From: a virus
Virus record (IMG/VR): IMGVR_UViG_3300021197_001489
Span: 186,001-250,000 of that record
Reading direction: 5' to 3' (one strand)
DNA length: 64,000 nucleotides
Below are positions 23,905 through 31,644 of this stretch, piece after piece (position 1 is the first letter of the stretch; each line of letters begins with the position of its first letter). The notes under the pieces are model-generated. The model did not search any database and was not told where the DNA came from. It saw nothing but the letters and a program-made list of their open reading frames with translations. The translations under genes and the position numbers were made by a program.

Positions 23905-24774
23905 GTGATCATTAACTGTGCATATTATCCAGAGCAGTGTGCTAAGAACAGCCCTACAGTTTTGCAAGCATTTCTAAACAGCCTTAGAGTTGCTGGTATT
24001 ACTCCAGTGGAAAACAGTTTGGATTGTGATGCTGTGGTTATATGGAGTGTGCTGTGGAACGGTCGTATGGCAAAGAACCAAAGTGTGTACGAACACTATC
24101 GCATGCAGGGCAAGCCAGTAATTGTAATTGATGTAGGCGCACTTAAACGTGACACAACTTGGAAAATTGCAATTAACAATATAAATGCTGATGGATACTA
24201 CGGGCATCAACAAAATCTTGATTGGGATCGTCCTGCAAAACTGGGATTCCAACTACACGATATTCCTTACAGGAAGCGTGACAGCATACTGATAGCAATG
24301 CAACACACAAAAAGCCTCCAGTGGCATAATATGCCTGCTCCTATTGAATGGCTGAAAGATACAGTAAACAAGTTGCGACAGTACACTGAGCGTCATATTA
24401 GGGTTCGACCGCATCCACGCAGTCCAGTGTTTATTCCTGTACACAGGTTTGGCATGGCAAATTTAGATAATTGCAGCTTGGAAGAACCAATGAGGATCAA
24501 TGATACATACGACCAGTATGATATTGACTATGAATATCATCTGGTGGTCAATCATTGCAGCGGACCCGGAATCAAGGCTGCAATTGACGGAACATCTGTA
24601 CTTACAGATCCAAGCAGTCTTGCGCACCCTGTAAGTACACGTTTAGAATATGTTGAAAACCCTCCACCACCAACAAGAGATCAGTGGTTTGTGGAAATAT
24701 GCCACACTGAATACACTGTGGAAGAAATAGAACAAGGTTTATGGCTAAAAAGATTAAGCGACTCTCTGGAGTAG
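23905..24774 (+). CDS. GT-B-like glycosyltransferase, paralogue of 21074
   Basis: A 289-residue product read from GTG. It shares with the 21074 product an N-half strand DAVVIWSVLW and KPVIVIDVGA, and a C-half SILIAMQHTKSLQW, WLKDTVNKLRQ, IRVRPHPRSP, LVVNHCSGPGIKAAIDGTSVL and NPPPPTRDQWFVEI. Its 5' end abuts the divergent glycosyltransferase at 23888, leaving 16 bases between start codons. No good Shine-Dalgarno is visible. It overlaps the next gene by 34 bases. Confidence 0.6.
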   Translation: MIINCAYYPEQCAKNSPTVLQAFLNSLRVAGITPVENSLDCDAVVIWSVLWNGRMAKNQSVYEHYRMQGKPVIVIDVGALKRDTTWKIAINNINADGYYGHQQNLDWDRPAKLGFQLHDIPYRKRDSILIAMQHTKSLQWHNMPAPIEWLKDTVNKLRQYTERHIRVRPHPRSPVFIPVHRFGMANLDNCSLEEPMRINDTYDQYDIDYEYHLVVNHCSGPGIKAAIDGTSVLTDPSSLAHPVSTRLEYVENPPPPTRDQWFVEICHTEYTVEEIEQGLWLKRLSDSLE

Positions 24775-25496
24775 ATGACGTTATTGACTGTGCTTGTCTA
24801 ATACATGACAGACTCTATGACTGGACATACGTCGATAGGCTTTACAAAAGTCTATGTCGCAATCTCACACCCACAGTGCGAATGCATGTGTACACAGAAA
24901 GCAACAGGCCAGTACCAAATCCTTATATTAAACATGATTTACAAGAGTGGGATGGTGTGCGAGGACCAAAGCGTTCATGGTGGTACAAAGTGCAATTGTT
25001 TAATCACAAACACTGGGCCAGAGGCTACACCAAAATGCTTTATTTTGATTTAGATACTGTGATTGTTGGCAACATTGATTGGCTATGGCAAAAGCCAGAC
25101 ACCAAGTTTTGGGCAGCACGAGATTTCAAATACCTTATGAAAGGTTCTCGTTGGTGTATTAATAGCAGTGTAATGTGGTTTGATCCTGTAAAGTATAATT
25201 ATGTATACAGCGAATTCGATGTGAAACAGATAGTGAATAACCCCCGGTGTCTATGGCATGGCGATCAAGACTATATTTTTAGCAAAATAAAAGATGATGT
25301 TGCTTATTATAGCACAGATCAGATATTAAGCTACCGCTGGCAGGTAATGGAAGGCGGATTTGATTTTCGCTACAGAAAACACCTAGACCCTGGCGGGCCT
25401 TCGGTGCTACCAAGTGATGCAAGCATACTGATATTTCATGGCAATCCCAAGCCACTCGAAGTTAAAGATAATATAATATCCCAACACTGGCGATAA
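24741..25496 (+). CDS. GT-A glycosyltransferase
   Basis: A 251-residue transferase. MLYFDLDTVIVGNIDWLW carries the Asp-x-Asp metal motif, WCINSSVMWFDP the acceptor-site strand, and WHGDQDYIF and ILIFHGNPKP the C-terminal His and phosphate-contact segments typical of GT8-like enzymes. It closes the glycan island. Its long 5' overlap with the preceding gene suggests translational coupling. Confidence 0.72.
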   Translation: MAKKIKRLSGVDDVIDCACLIHDRLYDWTYVDRLYKSLCRNLTPTVRMHVYTESNRPVPNPYIKHDLQEWDGVRGPKRSWWYKVQLFNHKHWARGYTKMLYFDLDTVIVGNIDWLWQKPDTKFWAARDFKYLMKGSRWCINSSVMWFDPVKYNYVYSEFDVKQIVNNPRCLWHGDQDYIFSKIKDDVAYYSTDQILSYRWQVMEGGFDFRYRKHLDPGGPSVLPSDASILIFHGNPKPLEVKDNIISQHWR

Positions 25497-25499
25497 ATA
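25492..25499 (+). promoter_or_regulatory. Late promoter box GATAAATA
   Basis: It overlaps the stop codon of the preceding glycosyltransferase and would start a transcript near 25505, giving a leader of about 116 bases for the gene at 25621. Confidence 0.5.
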
Positions 25500-25504
25500 T
25501 GTTT

Positions 25505-25620
25505 AGTTACAGTGTGTGGCCGCAGTTACACATTGTCATTGATTATTTCCGGGTATGCTATGCAAATGCGGCTGCCTAATACTGCGGTAAGTTAAACATA
25601 AAACAAAAGGAAATAATTTT
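25505..25620 (+). promoter_or_regulatory. Structured leader with competing stems
   Basis: This 116-base leader contains GCCGCA (25519-25524) that can pair with TGCGGC (25567-25572), or, shifted by one base, CCGCAGT (25520-25526) that can pair with ACTGCGG (25581-25587). The two pairings exclude each other. A 26-codon frame from ATG 25499 crosses it but has no ribosome-binding site. Confidence 0.35.
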
Positions 25621-26112
25621 ATGGGAACAAAAACTCTTATTTTAGACGGTGAAAACCTGGTTGCAGATAGCAATGTTACAGTATTGTGTGATGGCGTATC
25701 AGTTGCTTCTGGCGCACTTTCAAAAGCAGTTACTAGCGGCAATGGCGACAACATAGGCGAATTAGCTACTTGGACAATTGACGTACCTACTGTAACAGAA
25801 TGGTCCTCTTCTCTTAAAACGGATGGTTGGCCTACTACTGATCACAGTATCAGTATTTCAGTTGTTAGCGGAAGTGTCAACGTTGGCTCAATCAGAATAA
25901 TTAACCCTCAAAACTCCAATCCTGTACTTACCACGTGGGATTATAAGGACCAGCGGAAAAACGTTTTACTTGATGGTTCAGCACCTACAGATCCAACTGA
26001 GGCAGATTTTGAGGGCGAGGTTTGGACTCTGAGCGCAGGCGAAACGCTAACTTGCGTTGTCACAGTTACAAGTAATTCCACCCTTCTAAGCCCTGATCCA
26101 GCATACGCTTAA
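25621..26112 (+). CDS. Beta-rich probable virion protein (hypothetical)
   Basis: A 163-residue protein rich in Ser, Thr, Val and Asp without Cys pairs or membrane segments except one Cys-containing VTVLCDGVSVASG strand. The composition suggests a beta-sandwich decoration or fibre protein. AAAAGGAAA precedes the ATG. It forms a single transcription unit between a late promoter and a strong terminator, implying separate, probably high, late expression. No family recognised. Confidence 0.6.
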   Translation: MGTKTLILDGENLVADSNVTVLCDGVSVASGALSKAVTSGNGDNIGELATWTIDVPTVTEWSSSLKTDGWPTTDHSISISVVSGSVNVGSIRIINPQNSNPVLTTWDYKDQRKNVLLDGSAPTDPTEADFEGEVWTLSAGETLTCVVTVTSNSTLLSPDPAYA

Positions 26113-26126
26113 TTTGTTGGAACCTT

Positions 26127-26155
26127 AAAAAGCACCCAATAGGGTGCTTTTTTTG
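26127..26155 (+). terminator. Rho-independent terminator
   Basis: AAAAAGCACCC and GGGTGCTTTTT form an 11-bp stem around AATA, followed by further Ts. It separates the late gene at 25621 from the early cassette. Confidence 0.9.
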
Positions 26156-26176
26156 TGGCCAAACTGTAGAAAACGG

Positions 26177-26204
26177 TTGACCTTTTATCTATATGTGTTA
26201 TACT
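26177..26204 (+). promoter_or_regulatory. Sigma70-type early promoter 1
   Basis: TTGACC (26177-26182), a 16-base spacer and TATACT (26199-26204), with an extended -10 TG. It shares GGTTGACCTTTT with the promoters at 26558 and 27313, and an ACAGTTAG leader segment with the second. Confidence 0.85.
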
Positions 26205-26233
26205 GTATGTACAGTTAGAAAAAAGGAGCAGAC

Positions 26234-26539
26234 ATGCGCTACGCAGATACACCAGAACTTCAAGCCGCAATTGATACAATTCGTGCTATTAAAACCCAAG
26301 CAGATCTCAATGTACTTGCTGATGTATGGAAACAGCAGATGACTTTTATTGGGCGTCAAGCAAGTTCAGGACTGGCTAAAGGCGACACAATCACTTGGGA
26401 ATATGGCGGCATTGTTAAGCAAGGTATCATTACAAAAATGAACCGCAAAACTGTTGAAGTTGTTAACGCAGGTGCAACTCCATTTGGCGCAACTCGCACT
26501 AAGATCCATAACAGCATGATTACTGGAAAAATTTCTTAA
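26234..26539 (+). CDS. Small early protein (101 aa), hypothetical
   Basis: A 101-residue protein behind AAAGGAGCAG. The first half is helical (LQAAIDTIRAIKTQADLNVLADVWKQQ reads as two helices) and the second half beta-rich (GDTITWEYGGIVKQGIITKMN), resembling a small SH3-like or KOW-like barrel. It is transcribed from its own early promoter. Function unknown; probably a host-takeover or accessory early gene. Confidence 0.6.
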   Translation: MRYADTPELQAAIDTIRAIKTQADLNVLADVWKQQMTFIGRQASSGLAKGDTITWEYGGIVKQGIITKMNRKTVEVVNAGATPFGATRTKIHNSMITGKIS

Positions 26540-26557
26540 AAAAGTTGCATTTAGAGG

Positions 26558-26586
26558 TTGACCTTTTTGTAAATATCGGTTATACT
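26558..26586 (+). promoter_or_regulatory. Sigma70-type early promoter 2
   Basis: TTGACC (26558-26563), a 17-base spacer and TATACT (26581-26586), followed by an ACAGTTAGGAAATAGGAGC leader very similar to that of promoter 1. Confidence 0.88.
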
Positions 26587-26616
26587 ATATATAACAGTTA
26601 GGAAATAGGAGCTAGT

Positions 26617-26967
26617 ATGCAACACGAAATTAGAAAATTGATCCAAGATATTGTTAAAGATTATGCTAATTGGCAGGGACTTTGTGCTGCAAATCGTGCA
26701 GACACTTGTAGCAAAGTGCAAAAAGACATGTTTGATCGCTTTAAGTCTCGTATTACTTTCAAAGAAGGTAACAAGTATATTAAAATCTTCTCTGAAGGCG
26801 GAAGTGTTTGGGGATTTGTTGTTAACACTGATAAAGATAACAAGTTCCGCAAAGGTGATATTCTTAAAGCAGCTGGTTACAATGCTCCAGCTCGTAACCA
26901 AGCACGTGGTAACATCTTAGATGGTGATTATACAATCGAGTGGACAGGTCCACTTTACTTAAACTAG
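26617..26967 (+). CDS. Small early protein (116 aa), hypothetical
   Basis: A 116-residue protein behind ATAGGAGCTAG. The N-terminal 45 residues are helical with one Cys pair, and the C-terminal part is beta-rich (YIKIFSEGGSVWGFVVNTD, KGDILKAAGY, DYTIEWTGPLYLN). It is followed by two further small genes before the next promoter. Function unknown. Confidence 0.6.
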   Translation: MQHEIRKLIQDIVKDYANWQGLCAANRADTCSKVQKDMFDRFKSRITFKEGNKYIKIFSEGGSVWGFVVNTDKDNKFRKGDILKAAGYNAPARNQARGNILDGDYTIEWTGPLYLN

Positions 26968-26975
26968 GAGACAGT

Positions 26976-27161
26976 ATGTCAGATAAAAAAATTATTGCTA
27001 GCGATCCTGAAGACCAAGCCGCCTATGATGAGTTTTTTGCCAAGGGCGGCAAGGTTACAGTGTGCGATACAAATGCTCGCACAGAAGATTTGGTAATTAA
27101 TCCTTGGCAGCGCGGCCGCGGTCGTCCAAAAGCTAAGCCAGAAGCAAAGGCAAAAAAATAA
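26976..27161 (+). CDS. Small early protein with basic tail (61 aa)
   Basis: A 61-residue protein from the ATG behind CTAGGAGAC; longer in-frame starts lie inside the previous gene. The first part is acidic and mixed, and the last 20 residues are basic (GRGRPKAKPEAKAKK), with a GRP core like an AT-hook, suggesting DNA contact. Its stop overlaps the next ATG (TAATG). Confidence 0.55.
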   Translation: MSDKKIIASDPEDQAAYDEFFAKGGKVTVCDTNARTEDLVINPWQRGRGRPKAKPEAKAKK

Positions 27162-27316
27162 TGTATTATGTAATTGGAGAAGATGAAAACGGCGAGTTTG
27201 ATGCATGGGAGCATCTTACTGCTGAACAGGCAATGGCAGTTAGAAATGAGTACATGCTGCTAGGACGTGAAAATAGATTGGGTAAAATGCCTGACCAAAT
27301 TCAACAAACTGGTTGA
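27161..27316 (+). CDS. Very small early protein (51 aa)
   Basis: A 51-codon frame coupled by TAATG to the gene above, ending at TGA 27314-27316, which overlaps the -35 box of the next promoter. The product begins MYYVIGEDENGEF and then has one helix (AEQAMAVRNEYMLL). Tight coupling and normal codon use support it; no family recognised. Confidence 0.5.
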   Translation: MYYVIGEDENGEFDAWEHLTAEQAMAVRNEYMLLGRENRLGKMPDQIQQTG

Positions 27317-27341
27317 CCTTTTGTAAAAACTGTCGTATAAT
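27313..27341 (+). promoter_or_regulatory. Sigma70-type early promoter 3
   Basis: TTGACC (27313-27318), a 17-base spacer and a consensus TATAAT (27336-27341). It drives the AAA+ ATPase. Confidence 0.9.
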
Positions 27342-27382
27342 CAATTATAAGCTGAAAAAGCAAACACATTGAGGAGCTAGAC

Positions 27383-28195
27383 ATGCGTAATGCAAAACAA
27401 GAATCAAAAACTATCAAATTTGAAACAGACGAGCAGGTAATCAAGCGTATTGCTACTCGCTTTAATATTCTACATGACATGACCAAAGCAGTTATTGCAG
27501 GCGATGTCCGTGCAATGATTGTAACTGGTCCTCCGGGTGTGGGCAAAAGTTACGGTGTAGAGCAAGAACTTGACAAAAGTTCTATGCTGGATCAAATTGC
27601 CGGACGTGGCATAAAGTTTGAAGTTGTTAAAGGTGCAATGACTGCACTGGGTTTGTATGCCAAACTGTACGAGCATGCAGACAAGAACCATGTTATTGTG
27701 TTTGACGACTGTGACAGTGTGCTTATGGACGAACTTAGCCTTAACATACTCAAAGCTGCACTGGATTCAGGCAAGAAACGTACACTACATTGGAATGCAG
27801 ACAGTGCAAAACTTCGTGCAGAAGGTATTCCAAACAAATTTGAATTCAAGGGTGGTGTTATCTTTATTACCAATGTTAAGTTTGAGAACATCCGCAGCAA
27901 AAAACTGCAAGACCATCTTGAGGCACTGCAAAGTCGTTGTCACTATCTAGATCTTACACTGGATACAATGCGGGACAAGTTTTTGCGTATTAAACAGATC
28001 TGCGCTACAGGTGAACTGTTTGCGGGTTATGATATCAGCACAGACCAACAAAACGAAGTGCTTGACTTTATGAATGAAAAGAAAGATATACTTCGTGAAA
28101 TGAGTTTGCGTATGGCGCTAAAGATAGCTGATCTTACCAAAGTCTCTCCTAATTGGAAAGAACTTGCTGAGAATACAGTAATGCGTCGTAGGTAA
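27383..28195 (+). CDS. AAA+ family ATPase
   Basis: A 270-residue single-domain ATPase. Walker A is GPPGVGKS (about 49-56), Walker B is HVIVFDDCDSVL (about 108), and sensor 1 is GVIFITNV with an Arg-rich segment (SKKLQDHLEALQSR) after it. It belongs to a type often seen in marine T4-like phages; its task is unknown and may involve remodelling of host or replication complexes. The ribosome-binding site GAGGAGCTAG is complementary to the loop of the RNA hairpin just after its own stop codon. Confidence 0.8.
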   Translation: MRNAKQESKTIKFETDEQVIKRIATRFNILHDMTKAVIAGDVRAMIVTGPPGVGKSYGVEQELDKSSMLDQIAGRGIKFEVVKGAMTALGLYAKLYEHADKNHVIVFDDCDSVLMDELSLNILKAALDSGKKRTLHWNADSAKLRAEGIPNKFEFKGGVIFITNVKFENIRSKKLQDHLEALQSRCHYLDLTLDTMRDKFLRIKQICATGELFAGYDISTDQQNEVLDFMNEKKDILREMSLRMALKIADLTKVSPNWKELAENTVMRRR

Positions 28196-28197
28196 AA

Positions 28198-28237
28198 CGG
28201 ATTGTCATTTAAACAGATCTAGCTCCTGGACAATCTG
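28198..28237 (+). promoter_or_regulatory. 3' hairpin with anti-Shine-Dalgarno loop
   Basis: CGGATTGTC (28198-28206) pairs with GACAATCTG (28229-28237), nine pairs with one G-U. The 22-base loop contains TCTAGCTCCT (28218-28227), complementary to the ribosome-binding sites AGGAGCTAGA of the ATPase gene (ten bases) and AGGAGCTAG at 26617 (nine bases). A terminator follows seven bases later, so this could be an RNA regulator or the 3' end of one. Confidence 0.5.
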
Positions 28238-28243
28238 AACCTT

Positions 28244-28278
28244 AGTGGGCAGTTGAAACATACTGCCCACTCTTTTTA
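28244..28278 (+). terminator. Rho-independent terminator
   Basis: AGTGGGCAGT (28244-28253) and ACTGCCCACT (28262-28271) form a perfect 10-bp stem with an 8-base loop followed by CTTTTT. It ends the early cassette. Confidence 0.92.
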
Positions 28279-28294
28279 CAAGATAAGTATTTGT

Positions 28295-29455
28295 ATGCCA
28301 TACTGTCATTCCCCATGGACAAACTTAGATATTGACCCCCAAGGCTATATGTCGCCTTGCTGTAAATTTGACTACAGTAAATATGATGATAGTCCTCTCA
28401 ATATCAAGGACAACAGCATCAATGACTATCTTAACAGCAATGTTGTGCTACAAGCCAAGGAAGATTTTGAAAACAATCGCTGGCCTGCTGGCTGCATACG
28501 CTGTAAAATAGAAGAAGAAAGCAATGTGCAAAGCAAGCGCCAACTGGATTATGAACGCTGGCAAGACCAATATAACAATTATGCAAAAGAGCAGAAACTT
28601 ATTACTGCGAGTATTGCTTTTGGTAACACTTGTAATTTAAAATGCATTACATGCGGCCCAGGTTCAAGCAGTAAGTGGTACAACGAGTCACAAGCAATAA
28701 ACAAAAAAACTCCAGAAGTAAAGCATTTTTATGCCAATAACAAAGCAAATCATTTTTATAAACAAAACTTTGTAGAAAACTTTTTAGCACAGACACCTAA
28801 TTTAAGTCATCTTGACATACCAGGTGGGGAACCGTTCTTGAGCGGTGTAAAGCAACAAAAAGATCTATTAGGCTGGTATATAAAAAACAATCAGGCAAAA
28901 GACATTAGTATTCATTACACAACCAATGCACAGTTATATCCAGATGATGAATGGTGGAATCTATGGCAGCATTTCAAAGAAATTGACATACAACTTAGTA
29001 TTGACGGTATTGATGCAAGGTACGAATATATCAGATTTCCTGGAAACTGGAATAAATTTATTGAAAACTGTAAACAATTCCAAACAGCCGAAAAGTCAAA
29101 TAAAAATATCAGGCTTAGTTTAAGTCATACGTTAAGTGCCTATAATATTTACTATCTTGATGAATTCTTTACATGGTGTGAATCTATGCATTTGCCAAGA
29201 CCGTGGGTTGGCAGGGTTCAAAACCCTCCGCACATGAGGGTTAGTGTTTTTCCAACTGATATAAAGAATCTGATTGTTAGCCACTTGTCTACTTCTCAAT
29301 TCGATGACGTAAAAACTTGGGCAAAACATCTCAATGAGACTGATGATAGTACATATTACAAAGACTTTCTCACACGTTTAGAAGCACATGATGAATATCG
29401 TAGTATCTCTTTTCAAAATACGTTTCCTGAATTAGCCAAAATACTTGCTAATTAA
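28295..29455 (+). CDS. Radical SAM protein with N-terminal cysteine module, paralogue of 12243
   Basis: A 386-residue product from ATG 28295; an upstream in-frame TTG lies in the terminator stem and is unlikely. N-terminal YCHSPW, PCC and CIRC form a cysteine module matching the one in the 12243 product. CNLKCITC at about residue 116 is the radical SAM cluster, and IPGGEPFLSG the SAM-binding segment. The architecture is the same as in the paralogue. It lies directly before the sulfotransferase-like gene and uvsW. Substrate unknown. Confidence 0.75.
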   Translation: MPYCHSPWTNLDIDPQGYMSPCCKFDYSKYDDSPLNIKDNSINDYLNSNVVLQAKEDFENNRWPAGCIRCKIEEESNVQSKRQLDYERWQDQYNNYAKEQKLITASIAFGNTCNLKCITCGPGSSSKWYNESQAINKKTPEVKHFYANNKANHFYKQNFVENFLAQTPNLSHLDIPGGEPFLSGVKQQKDLLGWYIKNNQAKDISIHYTTNAQLYPDDEWWNLWQHFKEIDIQLSIDGIDARYEYIRFPGNWNKFIENCKQFQTAEKSNKNIRLSLSHTLSAYNIYYLDEFFTWCESMHLPRPWVGRVQNPPHMRVSVFPTDIKNLIVSHLSTSQFDDVKTWAKHLNETDDSTYYKDFLTRLEAHDEYRSISFQNTFPELAKILAN

Positions 29456-29456
29456 G

Positions 29457-30206
29457 ATGATACATGTAACTTGGCAACCAGGATGTTATGGTAATTATGT
29501 CATGCAATCGATATATGCATACAGTAATCTTAGCAACGGTACTGATATACATATCGAATCCACTGGTAGTAGTCATGGATTTAATATTCGGAACAAATTT
29601 TTTATATACGATCATAGTTGCAGTCCAACAGCAGATGTAATTATTTCAGCAAATTGTAGACATCAACTTGACTACGCAAATAACCAACTTGTGAAATTTT
29701 TTTACAATGATATTCACAACTATGTGGAAAGGTCCTTTCCTAATTATTCAATGGACTCTAATGGACTCTGGCCACACGGTAGTAGATGGGCAACGCGAGA
29801 ATGGATTAGTTTTTGGTTAGTAGATGCATTGGAAAATGCATACGGCACTATAGAAGGTCACTTTGATACTGTCGACTTATTTGATGACAATGTTTTTCCT
29901 GCATTAATTAACCGTTTGGGCTTGACTATGGCCGTTGATAATGCTACAATGAAACTCAATCAAGCAAGATGGGTTGAACAACAACGTTTCCATAATTCGC
30001 AACAACGGTGTGAACTATGGATACAGGACATTAGATATCAGTTATCTTCAGACTCACCTTGCCAAACTTTATTAGATGAAGCATATGTACAACATCGTTT
30101 AAGACAACAAGGATATGAAATACGCTGTGATGGACTTGATGTTTTTCCGACAAACAGTAGAGATTTACGAGAATTAATTTATGAGAACAGCCACACTAAT
30201 AATTAA
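29457..30206 (+). CDS. Sulfotransferase-like accessory protein, paralogue of 4491
   Basis: A 249-residue product. TWQPGCYGNYVMQSI at the N-terminus has the shape of a phosphate-binding loop. RWATREWISFWL in the middle and the C-terminal QHRLRQQGYEIRCDGLDVFPT match the 4491 product. The ATG at 29457 starts two bases after the radical SAM gene; a TTG four codons earlier is possible. It overlaps uvsW by 26 bases. The biochemical role is unproven. Confidence 0.6.
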   Translation: MIHVTWQPGCYGNYVMQSIYAYSNLSNGTDIHIESTGSSHGFNIRNKFFIYDHSCSPTADVIISANCRHQLDYANNQLVKFFYNDIHNYVERSFPNYSMDSNGLWPHGSRWATREWISFWLVDALENAYGTIEGHFDTVDLFDDNVFPALINRLGLTMAVDNATMKLNQARWVEQQRFHNSQQRCELWIQDIRYQLSSDSPCQTLLDEAYVQHRLRQQGYEIRCDGLDVFPTNSRDLRELIYENSHTNN

Positions 30207-31644
30207 TGATGAGGTAAACCTAAAAGTATCAGGCTTAGAACTTGATGTTCGCAAAAAGCTGGTCAATACATTTAAGTATGATGTTCCACATGCACGTTAC
30301 TTGCCAGCAGTTCGTCTTGGCCGCTGGGATGGCAAAGTTGCATACTTTCAGATGGGCGGCAGCACATATTTAAACTTGCTTCCTAACATTATTCCTATCC
30401 TGGAAGACTTTAACTATGACATTGAAGTAGAAGACAACAGAGACTATCAAACTGTGTTCAAGTTTGAGCCTATTACTGAAGATTCATACAGCGATATACT
30501 TTGGCCAAAGAACCACCCAGCTGCTGGGCAACCAGTTATGTTGCGTGATTATCAAGTTGAGATTATAAACAGCTTTTTGGAAAACCCACAGTGCATACAG
30601 GAAATTGCAACTGGCGCAGGCAAAACTATCATGACTGCGGCATTAAGTGAGCGTGTGGAAAACTATGGTCGTTCAATTGTTATTGTGCCAAACAAAAGTC
30701 TAGTGACACAAACTGAAGCAGACTATGCAAACATGCAACTGGATGTTGGTGTGTTCTATGGTGACAGAAAAGAGTTTGGGCACAAGCACACTATTTGCAC
30801 TTGGCAAAGTCTAAATGTGCTGTTAAAGAATACTAAAAATCAAACTGTAGATATTACTATACATGAATTTTTAGAAGACGTTGTATGTGTAATGGTAGAC
30901 GAAGTACATATGGCCAAAGCAGATGCACTCAAAACACTGCTAACAGGTGTAATGAGCAAGATACCCATGCGTTGGGGATTGACAGGCACAATACCCAAAG
31001 AGCCATTTGAGTTTCAAGCACTGCATTGCAGTTTAGGTCCTGTTATCAATCAACTTGCAGCCAGTGAATTGCAAGACAAAGGTGTGCTTGCAAACTGTCA
31101 TGTAAATGTTGTGCAGTTGATTGATCACGCCGAATTTTCAAACTATCAAAGCGAATTAAAATATCTTTTTGAAGAAAAAGGCAGACTTGATACAATTGCA
31201 GGCTTGGTTGCAGAAGTAAATAAAACTGGTAATACACTTGTGCTGGTAGACAGAATATCAGCAGGACAAGAACTGTTAAGCAGACTGGGCGATGATGCTG
31301 TGTTTGTAAGCGGCAGTACCAAAGCAAAAGCAAGGCAGGATGAATATGATGAAGTGGCTACTGCGACGGGTAAAATCATTGTTGCAACATACGGTGTCGC
31401 TGCCGTTGGCATTAATCTACCACGTATTTTTAATCTTGTATTACTGGAGCCAGGTAAAAGTTTTGTACGGGTTATACAAAGTATTGGTCGCGGTATTCGG
31501 AAAGCGGAAGACAAAGACCACGTCCAAATCTGGGACATAACAAGCACCTGTAGATTTGCCAAGCGGCATTTAACAAAACGCAAAGCATTTTATCGAGAAG
31601 CAAACTATCCATTTACTGTAGAAAAGTTGGATTGGAATGGGTGA
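30181..31644 (+). CDS. uvsW: UvsW helicase
   Basis: A superfamily 2 helicase that unwinds branched DNA and R-loops, switching T4 replication from origin- to recombination-dependent. An N-terminal UvsW domain (residues 1-95, LPAVRLGRWDGKV) precedes motif I TGAGKT (about 144-149), motif II DEVH (240-243), motif III LTGTIP and motif VI QSIGRGIRKAE. At 487 residues it matches T4 UvsW (about 500). Confidence 0.93.
   Translation: MRTATLIINDEVNLKVSGLELDVRKKLVNTFKYDVPHARYLPAVRLGRWDGKVAYFQMGGSTYLNLLPNIIPILEDFNYDIEVEDNRDYQTVFKFEPITEDSYSDILWPKNHPAAGQPVMLRDYQVEIINSFLENPQCIQEIATGAGKTIMTAALSERVENYGRSIVIVPNKSLVTQTEADYANMQLDVGVFYGDRKEFGHKHTICTWQSLNVLLKNTKNQTVDITIHEFLEDVVCVMVDEVHMAKADALKTLLTGVMSKIPMRWGLTGTIPKEPFEFQALHCSLGPVINQLAASELQDKGVLANCHVNVVQLIDHAEFSNYQSELKYLFEEKGRLDTIAGLVAEVNKTGNTLVLVDRISAGQELLSRLGDDAVFVSGSTKAKARQDEYDEVATATGKIIVATYGVAAVGINLPRIFNLVLLEPGKSFVRVIQSIGRGIRKAEDKDHVQIWDITSTCRFAKRHLTKRKAFYREANYPFTVEKLDWNG

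Noticed and set aside
25499-25579. 26-codon frame starting on the late promoter box
   Set aside because: No ribosome-binding site, start codon inside the promoter box, and no recognisable product; better explained as a structured leader.
28253-28294. Upstream TTG start adding 14 codons to the second radical SAM gene
   Set aside because: The TTG is the last base pair region of a perfect terminator stem and has no ribosome-binding site; the ATG at 28295 begins right at the conserved cysteine module.
29205-29240. tRNA-like T-loop sequence (GGTTCAAAACC)
   Set aside because: It is within the conserved reading frame of the radical SAM gene, and no acceptor stem or anticodon arm can be formed around it.
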